A stretch of DNA of 64,000 nt from NCBI GenBank assembly GCA_012517765.1, contig JAAYUI010000003.1:124001-188000 (forward strand), in the 5' to 3' direction. The notes beneath the pieces are model-generated. The model worked only from the letters and a program-made list of their open reading frames with translations, made no database searches and was not told the DNA's origin. Below, piece after piece: positions 39,401 through 46,791 of this stretch (its first letter is position 1; each line of letters starts with the position of its first letter). A program made the translations under genes and the position numbers. Source of the stretch: Caldisericales bacterium. GTDB taxonomy: Bacteria; Caldisericota; Caldisericia; JAAYUI01.

Positions 39401-40596
39401 TGTATATTCCCATCTGCTTCGCCGAAGACCACCATGTTGTCGGAAATCGAGAAAGAGCTTCCAGTGAAGGAATCCTGGGCAGATTGCCAGAGGGTCGCAC
39501 CTGTTTTGAGATCGAGCGCATACGCTATCCCTTTGCCAAAAGTCATGTATACGACACCATTGGAAATGGCTGGATTTGTTACGGAGCCAATATCTGCAAA
39601 TTTTTTCCAGATTATTTTCCCTGATGCGGTATCGATTCCATATATGTTGCAATCTGATGAACCCTCTTTTATGTTTTGTTCTTCAGGGTCCATTGTCCCA
39701 ATAACCAGAGTATTCCCTGATATGCCAGGAGCGCTGGAAATCATGTGGTCGAGTTCTGCCATCCAGACTTCATTTCCAGTGTTGGCATCAACACAATAAA
39801 GTTGTCCATTAGAGTTGCCAAAGTAGATCTTGCCATCTTTGAAGGCAACACTCGCCGCAAAATCCCGTTCCGTTGTTCCGTACTTCTTTTTCCAGATCAC
39901 TGATCCGGAATCCTGGCTGAGACAATAAATCATTCCATCCAGTGATCCAGTGTAAACCTTTCCGTTCGAGCATACCGGAGAACACCCAAAAATGTAGGAG
40001 CTAAGCTTGGTTTTCCACCGCAAGGCACCAGTTGCTGTGTCAAGGCAGTGAATATAACTGTCTTCAAATAATGAACCAAAGATGACTTTTGAGTCAGAAA
40101 CGACTGGCGAAGTAAAAACTGGAGACCCTACATTGTATTTCCAGATCTCTTTGCCGTCAATTGCATTGAAACAGTAAAACTTGCACCCCTTGAACAGCTC
40201 TTCTGTGGGGCGCTCTCCTGGCCAGCAACCGGAAAAGACTTTTCCTCCATAGACAGCCGGGGCGAAAAGAGAACCATAACCGTTCATTCTTGCCTTCCAG
40301 ACTTCCTTGCCTGTTGAAAGGTCAAGGCAATAGAGGCTTGCATTCGGTGACCTGCTCGCATTATCGCAGAAGTAAACTTTGCCATTTGAAATGACTGCTG
40401 GGGAATCAACCCTGGCGTTTGCATCATAAGTCCATAATTCCATAAGTTCTGCGGAACCTGGACCGCATGATGAATAACCTTGTGATTCTGCTGTGCCATG
40501 GAAAAAATTCCAATCACAATTTTCACTTGCAATGGCTGTGGTCAGTGCTGTTATTAGAAAAATAGTTATTATTGCCAAAAACATTGTCCTCTTCAT
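36478..40596 (-). CDS. Secreted protein with two PQQ-type beta-propellers, Ig-like (Big2-like) domains and C-terminal stalk domain
   Basis: 1372 aa; many blade motifs (GKVYFCDNASRSPNASLYCLDLSTGKEVWKA...); IPTKLEIKNIAEIIELDQTIQLEGVVLDAKNN Big2-like; stalk RGATMVPVRAISDAFDATTEFNKDTNSVTITLG and NGKTMVPFRFIAEALGAQVEWDPKTKTITL. Confidence 0.88.
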   Translation of the reverse strand: MKRTMFLAIITIFLITALTTAIASENCDWNFFHGTAESQGYSSCGPGSAELMELWTYDANARVDSPAVISNGKVYFCDNASRSPNASLYCLDLSTGKEVWKARMNGYGSLFAPAVYGGKVFSGCWPGERPTEELFKGCKFYCFNAIDGKEIWKYNVGSPVFTSPVVSDSKVIFGSLFEDSYIHCLDTATGALRWKTKLSSYIFGCSPVCSNGKVYTGSLDGMIYCLSQDSGSVIWKKKYGTTERDFAASVAFKDGKIYFGNSNGQLYCVDANTGNEVWMAELDHMISSAPGISGNTLVIGTMDPEEQNIKEGSSDCNIYGIDTASGKIIWKKFADIGSVTNPAISNGVVYMTFGKGIAYALDLKTGATLWQSAQDSFTGSSFSISDNMVVFGEADGNIHCYAESIVDAHFIDFGEIGPNEKMDREVKIKNNQQLQQEFKIAITDGDWIKIEKTKISLNGRQEGKVKVSLIPEKMAQNGGYKGKITVSSSFSQASVDLMAYILPKTEEDPDSCVWENFGKTPTHSFTCHPKCAPTSNYLKGAWLTDLKSGVSNFLLLSDHSKLFIALANANHYGKLFCLKRLSGEKLWYESIELTNEGSASMEGMNVFFGSSGELSCMSAENGKQRWVFKTDASKDSSACIKPISRTGRVFFTAGDGNLYSVASETGGKIWSTPLGTSMPAYPAYDKGKLFAVSSSKIHCVESSTGLKIWESSLNGKPTNSPSISNDNVFIAISTISANSVFAPEQSFVNCFDKTTGKSIWSTKIEGKVYSNIVSDGEYVYFGCNDGFLYCLDVKKGARKWVFNSEGIISATPVLSGERLFFGNTTSRIFCVDKNSGSSIWTFKARAAVTSGVILVDGDLYAVDNNGIVYCLNNDENAIPTKLEIKNIAEIIELDQTIQLEGVVLDAKNNQMKGYPVIWSSEPEGIVEIDQKGVLKAVNTGKCKVTCRTEKLEASLDIEVVGRIPPECPDEIDFGMVEPGTGKTLELKVKNLSSNSIDIRINESDEWFECTLPSVHIQKGETYTLKIKTVPDKLPEGAWLTGKLTLDWGDNKKDIRVKVVGKGISFSRTEIDVGDIQVSQIQSRTIIVSNKTKSDVQMTISSSANWIKYSPESITIKSGKEEPVTVTIETWEFEGGKTYTGLIMFDWPLGNVEIPVKASALPDKTPPQIKISDTITVYNATEAEITGETEKGCSVIVDSVEAKLAGTQFSAKIKVVQAPSRKTIIIESTDKSGNKTVKEVLILNIKRRKITMTVGVSTMTVNGKSVAINPPPTIIRGATMVPVRAISDAFDATTEFNKDTNSVTITLGEKKVIIFIGSQTAIVDGETKTIKPPAIIYNGKTMVPFRFIAEALGAQVEWDPKTKTITLNLDKMP

Positions 40597-40621
40597 GTTT
40601 ATCCCTCCTGTGGCAACAGTT

Positions 40622-40649
40622 ATTCTAGATAATAAAATTTAAATTTCAA
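40622..40649 (-). promoter_or_regulatory. Predicted promoter of the PQQ-propeller/stalk operon (TTGAAA-16-TAGAAT)
   Basis: Minus strand TTGAAA TTTAAATTTTATTATC TAGAAT about 26 nt upstream of ATG 40596. Confidence 0.6.
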
Positions 40650-40683
40650 CAACCCAACTTGAACCATTATAGGCAATAAAATA

Positions 40684-40713
40684 AAAAAGGCGACCCGTAC
40701 GGGTCGCCTTTTT
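40684..40713 (-). terminator. Terminator downstream of rpoC (near-symmetric, possibly bidirectional)
   Basis: AAAAAGGCGACCCGTACGGGTCGCCTTTTT perfect 30-nt inverted repeat. Confidence 0.85.
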
Positions 40714-40734
40714 GTAAACTTTTGTTTACGAAAG

Positions 40735-43700
40735 TTAATCCTGCTGTTTGGTTGTAGTCTCCTGGTCAGTGAATGGTGTTTCTTCCTTTGTTTCAACAAC
40801 CATGCCCAGATAGCAAGGAGTTCCTGTACCTGCAGGTATCAGTTGCCCTACGATGACCGCTTCTTTGAGGCCGTGTATCGGGTCTATCTTGCCTTTTACA
40901 GCTGCTTCTGCAAGGACCCTTGGTGTTTCCTGGAACGAGGCGGCAGAGAGGAACGATTCTGAAGTGATGGCAGATTTTGTGACCCTCTGGAGTATTGGCT
41001 CAAATGTTGCTGGTTTTTTGTTTTGTGCGATCAGATACCTGTTTTCTTCCTCTATTTCCTGCTTGTCGGCAGTTTCGCCTGGCAGGAACCTTGAATCTCC
41101 AGAGTCCTTGATCTTTATCCTGCGAAGGAGCTGTCTGATGATTATTTCAACGTGCTTGTCGTTTATGTCTACGCCCTGCGACTTGTAAACCTTCTGGATC
41201 GCCTCGATCAGATAGGACTGGGTGGCCATTACACCTTTGATTCTCAACAGTTCATGCGGGTTGAGGGAACCTTCGGTTATTGGTGTTCCTGCCTCGACTT
41301 CCTCATTGTTCTGGACGAGGAGCTGGCTTGTGTATGGCACTTCATATGTTTTCTGGGCACCGTCTTTGGAGGTCACAATAACATTAAGCATGTCTTTGCC
41401 CTGATCAATGGATATCTTACCGGATATTTCAGTTACAGGAGCCTCTCCTTTTGGCTTTCTTGCCTCAAAAAGCTCCTCGACCCTTGGAAGACCGGTCGTA
41501 ATGTCAGCTGAAGCGACACCTCCAGTGTGGAATGTTTGGAGAGTGAGCTGTGTGCCTGGTTCTCCGATTGACTGGGCGGCAACGATTCCAACTGCTTCAC
41601 CAACGTTCACGAGGTTTCCAGAAGAAAGGTCTCTGCCATAGCAAAGTGCACATACACCTTCGGTGCTTTGGCAGGTAAGTGGTGAACGCATCCTGACCTG
41701 GAATATCCCAGACTCGTTAATTTCTTCTACGGCCCTTTCATCGACCATCTGTCCTGCCTTGACGATTACCCTGGGCTCTCCGGTTGCAATGGCAAGTTTG
41801 TCCAGTCCAATGGTCTTTGCCGTTTTAACCGTTTGCTTGGTTATTTTGTTGCCTCTTTCATAGAGGACCTTGCCGCGTCTTACAATATCATGGGCCAGAA
41901 TTTCACCGACAGCCGACTCGTCATCAACTGATACCATTTTGGAAGGGTAGGCAAGTATGTCTTCAATCGCTATTCTGCCGATTATTCTGTCCCCAAGCTG
42001 CTCGACAATTGTTTTGTCGTCATAGAGGGCGGTGTATACAACGCCATCGATGGATGTCTTGACCCTTGCAATCTTGATGTTTGCTTCATCCATCATCTGG
42101 GCTTTTTTCCATGTTATTGTCTGTCCTGCACCGATAATCACTTCTCCAGTTTCAGGATTGACAATGTCTTCTATGGCGATTTTCCCAACAGCCTGCTTTG
42201 AAATGGGCTTTACGACCTTGTTGGCGATTACTATTGGGTAGATTTCAGTTTGAGAACAGTCGTATTCCCTGACTATGATGTCATGGGAAACATCTACCAG
42301 ACGCCTTGTAAGATAGCCTGAGTCTGATGTCCTGAGGGCGGTATCAGCAAGACCTTTTCTTGATCCGTGAGTTGACATGAAGTACTCAAGGACTGTCAGA
42401 CCTTCCCTGAGATTTGATTTGATCGGGAACTCGATGATTTTGTTTGTAGGGTCGGTCATAAGTCCCCTCATTCCGACCATCTGGTTGATCTGTTTTGCAG
42501 ATCCCCTTGCTCCCGAGTTTGCCATCATGTGGACCGAGTCAAACTTGCCGAAGTTGGCGAAAACGGCTCCTTTAATGTCGTCAGTTGCACCAGTCCAGAG
42601 CGTTACTATTGCCTGGTACCTCTCGTCATCGGAAATAAGTCCGCTGTCAAAATATTCTGTTATTTTGTCTACTTCTTTTTCGGCTTTTTTGATTATTTCA
42701 TTTCTCTGTGGCGGAATCTTCATGTCAGAGAGTGCGATTGTGACGCCGGCCTGGGTTGACATCTCGTAGCCGATTTCCTTTATGATGTCAAGCAGTTCCG
42801 CCGTGATCGCAGGTCCATTGAGCCTGAAGCACTCCGAGATGTGCTTCTGGATCATCTTGACGGCCATCAACTCATTGAAGAATGGAAGGTTCCATTTTGT
42901 GGGGGCCTTGTCATCGCCGGCTATTCTGGCGACCTCTGCCCTGTGGGTGATGCTTTTTTCGAGGGCTTCCCTTATCCTGCCGTTATAAACAACCCTGCCG
43001 ACAGATGTCTTGATTTCAAGCCCTTTAAGATCATCAACATATACAGTTTTCCCTTTCTGAAAAAGGCCTTCACCTTTCGGGATCCTGAAATTTATTCTGT
43101 CGTGGAGGTTTACGAGGCCAGCATTCAGGGCGGCATTAACCTCATAATAGCTGTCATAAATCTTCTTTTCATGGTAGGTGTCATTTTCCAGGGATATGTA
43201 ATAGCAACCTAAAACGATGTCCTGGATTGGCTTGATGATTGGCTGTCCGGAGGCTGGAGAAAGAATCGAGCGCGATGAAAGCATAAGGAGCCTTGATTCC
43301 ATCTGCGCAGCAACAGTCAGTGGGACATGGACTGCCATCTGGTCGCCATCGAAATCGGCGTTGAATGGCGGACAGACAAGAGGTGGTATCTGGAGGGCCT
43401 TGCCTTCGACAAGGATCGGATCAAATGCTTCAATACCCAGCCTGTGGAGCGTAGGGGCGCGGTTTAGAAGCACCGGGTGGCCTTTTACAACCTCAGAGAG
43501 GATCCTGTAGACTTCCGGATGTTGCTGTTCAATAAGGGACCTTGCCTGTCTGAGACTCTGTGTGAAGCCTGTTCTGACGAGACCTTCCATTACGAACGGC
43601 TTGAAAAGCTCGAGGGCCATTTCTTTTGGAAGCCCGCACTGGTCAATCTTGAGGTTCGGGTTGACAACGATTACTGAACGACCAGAATAATCGACACGTT

Positions 43701-44685
43701 TTCCAAGCAGATTCTGCCTGAACCTTCCCTCTTTGCCCTTGAGTATGTCTGACAATGACTTGAGCGGCCTGTTGGCAGTTCCGAGTATCGGGCGGTCTCT
43801 TTTCGAATTGTCAAACAAGGCGTCAACAGACTCCTGGAGCATTCTTTTCTCGTTCTGGATCATGATGTCGGGGGCCTTGACTTCCATGAGCTTCTTGAGC
43901 CTGGTGTTACGGTTGATGACGCGCTGGTAGAGGTCATTCAAATCGGACGTGGCGAACCTTCCACCATCGAGCTGGAGCAAAGGACGGAGGTCTGGCGGGA
44001 TGACCGGAATCACTTCCAGTATCATGTTGATTGGTGACCTGCTAGTTTCATTGAAAGCCTGGACAACATCCAGTCTCTTAATGGCTTTTGCCTTGCGTTG
44101 TGCAGAGCCTGAAGCAAGTTCTTCATAAAGCTCGGTATTGAGTTTCTCGAGGTTGATTTCGCCAATGAGATCCAGAATTGCCTCAGCACCTTTTTTCGCC
44201 TTGAAAGAGTACTTCCTTCTAAGCTCCCTGTACTCTTCATCAGTGAGGAGCTGCATTTTCTGGACGTTTGGTGCGTTCCCAGGATCAACGACAACATAGT
44301 TGATGAAGTAAGTAATTTTTTCAAGAACCTTGCCGGTGACTTTGAGCAAGAGAGCAATATATGGCATGGTTTTAAGATACCAGGTGTGAACTACTGGTGC
44401 GGCCAGTTCTATATGACCAAAGCGTTCACGCCTTACCTTGTTGATTGTTACCTCAACGCCACATCTGTCACAGATTACACCCTTGTACCTTGCGCCCTTG
44501 AATTTGCCGCAGCGGCACTCGTAATCTTTAACCGGTCCGAATATCTTCTCGCAAAAAAGCCCGTCTGGTTCGGGCTTGAAGTTGCGATATGAGATGGTTT
44601 CGGATTTTTTGACTTCGCCATGGCTCCATGAACGGATTTCCTCGGCTGAAGACAGTATTATCTGAACGGCGGAGTTTTTGTCCAC
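40735..44685 (-). CDS. rpoC: DNA-directed RNA polymerase subunit beta'
   Basis: NADFDGDQMAVHVPL catalytic motif, zinc site CRCGKFKGARYKGVICDRCG; GTG start with AAGGAGG. Confidence 0.98.
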   Translation of the reverse strand: MDKNSAVQIILSSAEEIRSWSHGEVKKSETISYRNFKPEPDGLFCEKIFGPVKDYECRCGKFKGARYKGVICDRCGVEVTINKVRRERFGHIELAAPVVHTWYLKTMPYIALLLKVTGKVLEKITYFINYVVVDPGNAPNVQKMQLLTDEEYRELRRKYSFKAKKGAEAILDLIGEINLEKLNTELYEELASGSAQRKAKAIKRLDVVQAFNETSRSPINMILEVIPVIPPDLRPLLQLDGGRFATSDLNDLYQRVINRNTRLKKLMEVKAPDIMIQNEKRMLQESVDALFDNSKRDRPILGTANRPLKSLSDILKGKEGRFRQNLLGKRVDYSGRSVIVVNPNLKIDQCGLPKEMALELFKPFVMEGLVRTGFTQSLRQARSLIEQQHPEVYRILSEVVKGHPVLLNRAPTLHRLGIEAFDPILVEGKALQIPPLVCPPFNADFDGDQMAVHVPLTVAAQMESRLLMLSSRSILSPASGQPIIKPIQDIVLGCYYISLENDTYHEKKIYDSYYEVNAALNAGLVNLHDRINFRIPKGEGLFQKGKTVYVDDLKGLEIKTSVGRVVYNGRIREALEKSITHRAEVARIAGDDKAPTKWNLPFFNELMAVKMIQKHISECFRLNGPAITAELLDIIKEIGYEMSTQAGVTIALSDMKIPPQRNEIIKKAEKEVDKITEYFDSGLISDDERYQAIVTLWTGATDDIKGAVFANFGKFDSVHMMANSGARGSAKQINQMVGMRGLMTDPTNKIIEFPIKSNLREGLTVLEYFMSTHGSRKGLADTALRTSDSGYLTRRLVDVSHDIIVREYDCSQTEIYPIVIANKVVKPISKQAVGKIAIEDIVNPETGEVIIGAGQTITWKKAQMMDEANIKIARVKTSIDGVVYTALYDDKTIVEQLGDRIIGRIAIEDILAYPSKMVSVDDESAVGEILAHDIVRRGKVLYERGNKITKQTVKTAKTIGLDKLAIATGEPRVIVKAGQMVDERAVEEINESGIFQVRMRSPLTCQSTEGVCALCYGRDLSSGNLVNVGEAVGIVAAQSIGEPGTQLTLQTFHTGGVASADITTGLPRVEELFEARKPKGEAPVTEISGKISIDQGKDMLNVIVTSKDGAQKTYEVPYTSQLLVQNNEEVEAGTPITEGSLNPHELLRIKGVMATQSYLIEAIQKVYKSQGVDINDKHVEIIIRQLLRRIKIKDSGDSRFLPGETADKQEIEEENRYLIAQNKKPATFEPILQRVTKSAITSESFLSAASFQETPRVLAEAAVKGKIDPIHGLKEAVIVGQLIPAGTGTPCYLGMVVETKEETPFTDQETTTKQQD

Positions 44686-44694
44686 AGTTCCTCC

Positions 44695-46779
44695 TTATTG
44701 TTCGGCCTGCTCGGCTTTCGCCTTTGCAACGACCTCCTCAACAACTCTTGGTGGTGCTTCTTCGTAATGGTCAAATTCCATGCTGAAAGATCCCCTGCCT
44801 CCCGTTATGGAGCCGAGATCAATTGCATACCTCTGGACTTCGATAAGCGGGGCGGTTGCCTTTATGACCTGGATCTTTCCATGGGCCTCGCTGCCGATTA
44901 TCTTTCCTCTTCTGGAGCTGATGTCGCCCATAATGTCACCCATGTACTGGTCAGGTACACTTATCGTGAGTATGTAGATTGGTTCAAGAAGAACGGCGCC
45001 GCCATCCTCAAATGCTTTTTTGTATGCAAGGTTTGCAGCCAGCTTGAATGCCATTTCGGATGAGTCAACTGGATGGTAGGAGCCATCGTAAACGTTTACT
45101 GAAATATCTATGACGGGATAACCTGCCAGAGTTCCAACCTGGATGGATTCTCTGAATCCCTTTTCGATTGCAGGGATAAAATTCTTTGGGATGGAGCCAC
45201 CGAACACAGACTCTTCAAAAACAAATCCTGAGCCCCTTGGAAGTGGCTTGACTTCGACCCAGCAATCACCAAACTGTCCATGACCACCTGTCTGTTTCTT
45301 GTGGCGTCCTTGCACTTTCACGGTTTTTCTGATGGTTTCACGATATGGGATTTTTGGAATTGAAAGCGTTGTTGCAACGCCAAATTTCCTGGACAGCTTT
45401 TCAGCTGCAGCCTGCAAATGGGCCTCTCCAAGTCCACCAAGGATGATCTCTCTGGTCTCTTCGTTGCGCGTGTATTCAAGAGTGGAATCTTCTTCAAGGA
45501 GTCTTGGAACTGCAACACCTATTTTGTCTTCATCGGCTTTTGATTTTGCCTTGAGAGCCATCCTGAGGACAGGTTTTGGGAAATCAATGCCCTTTATAAT
45601 GATTGGTTTTGCTGGATCGGCAAGGGTTTCACCTGTAAGTGTCTTGTTGAGCTTCGTGAGAATGCCGATATCACCAGCCTTAAGCTCTGAAACATTGTCC
45701 TGTTTCTTGCCAACCGGCACCGAGACGACGCTTATGCGTTCTTCTTCATCTTTGTTGATGTTTTCAAGTTTTGTGTCTGGCGTAAGCGAGCCTGTGATAA
45801 CTTTGAAATATGTGATCCTTCCAACAAATGGATCAGCGGTTGTCTTAAATACAAGTGCCGAGAATGGTTGTGAAGGGTCGATTTTGACTTTTATTTCCTG
45901 CTCTGTTTTTGCATCTTTCGCTGTTTCTGGCTGTGCGTGATCGGGGGATGGGAAAAAGTCGACTATTGCATCAAGAACATTCTGCGTTCCGATATTGGAA
46001 AGCGACGACGTGGCCATTACCGGATACACTTTGCCATTTTTTACCGATTCATGGAGGGCCTTGTTGATCTGCTCCGGTGTTGGTATTTTTCCTTCAAGAT
46101 ATGCCTCTAGCAGTTCATCGTCAGACTCCGAAACAACCTCTACCAGCTTGTTGTAATAGGCTTCCTGTTTTGATTTCAGGTCTGCCGGAATTTCACCCTC
46201 AACAACTTTTTTGCCACCATCGGCGAAAGTGTAGGATTTTCCTTTCACTATGTCGACAACCCCTTTGATTTGCGGGCCTTCGCCCATCGGGAATGTGAGC
46301 ACAAGGTAGTTTTTGGTGAGGTTCTCTTCAATCTGGGTAAGGGTGTTGTCAAAGTTTGCATGTTCCCTGTCCATCTTGTTTATTACTATTATTCTTGGAA
46401 GCATCCTGTCTTCACAGTACTGCCAGACTTTTTCGGTTCCAACCTGGACACCGCCACCGACATCAACAAAAACGAGTGCGCCTTCAGCGGCACGAATGCC
46501 TTCGAGTGTTTCGCCGACAAAGTCGAAGAAACCTGGAGTGTCAAGAAGATTTATTTTTATGTTTTGGTGAACAATCGGAACAACAGAAAGGTTTATTGAA
46601 ATTTGCCTTTTTGCTTCATCCGGATCAAAATCTGATACTGTGGTTCCGGCGGTTACATTGCCCATTCTTTCGATGAGCCCTGTGTTAAAAGCAGCGGCCT
46701 CTACCCATGAGGTTTTACCGGCTCCGCCGTGGGAGCATAGGGCCACATTCCTGATTGATGGGGTGTCAAAAGTCTTCAT
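44695..46779 (-). CDS. Elongation factor G-like GTPase (EF-G2-type paralogue)
   Basis: SHGGAGKTSWVEAA P-loop, TVSDFDPDEAKRQISINLSV switch region (not the canonical ERERGITI), DTPGFFDF, NKMD, domain IV GGHGQFGDCWVEVKPLPRGSGFVFEESVFGG. Confidence 0.93.
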   Translation of the reverse strand: MKTFDTPSIRNVALCSHGGAGKTSWVEAAAFNTGLIERMGNVTAGTTVSDFDPDEAKRQISINLSVVPIVHQNIKINLLDTPGFFDFVGETLEGIRAAEGALVFVDVGGGVQVGTEKVWQYCEDRMLPRIIVINKMDREHANFDNTLTQIEENLTKNYLVLTFPMGEGPQIKGVVDIVKGKSYTFADGGKKVVEGEIPADLKSKQEAYYNKLVEVVSESDDELLEAYLEGKIPTPEQINKALHESVKNGKVYPVMATSSLSNIGTQNVLDAIVDFFPSPDHAQPETAKDAKTEQEIKVKIDPSQPFSALVFKTTADPFVGRITYFKVITGSLTPDTKLENINKDEEERISVVSVPVGKKQDNVSELKAGDIGILTKLNKTLTGETLADPAKPIIIKGIDFPKPVLRMALKAKSKADEDKIGVAVPRLLEEDSTLEYTRNEETREIILGGLGEAHLQAAAEKLSRKFGVATTLSIPKIPYRETIRKTVKVQGRHKKQTGGHGQFGDCWVEVKPLPRGSGFVFEESVFGGSIPKNFIPAIEKGFRESIQVGTLAGYPVIDISVNVYDGSYHPVDSSEMAFKLAANLAYKKAFEDGGAVLLEPIYILTISVPDQYMGDIMGDISSRRGKIIGSEAHGKIQVIKATAPLIEVQRYAIDLGSITGGRGSFSMEFDHYEEAPPRVVEEVVAKAKAEQAEQ

Positions 46780-46791
46780 TGGTCCTCCAGT

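Noticed and set aside
40684-40713. 30-nt perfect palindrome as a possible recombination or protein-binding site
   Set aside because: Position after rpoC with flanking A and T tracts is fully explained by an intrinsic terminator.
45299-45940. 213-aa plus ORF
   Set aside because: Antisense to the EF-G-like gene; Ser-rich shadow of a conserved CDS.
44695-46779. Calling the GTPase the main EF-G (fusA)
   Set aside because: Switch I and P-loop differ from canonical EF-G and match the EF-G2-like pattern; the main fusA is presumably elsewhere.
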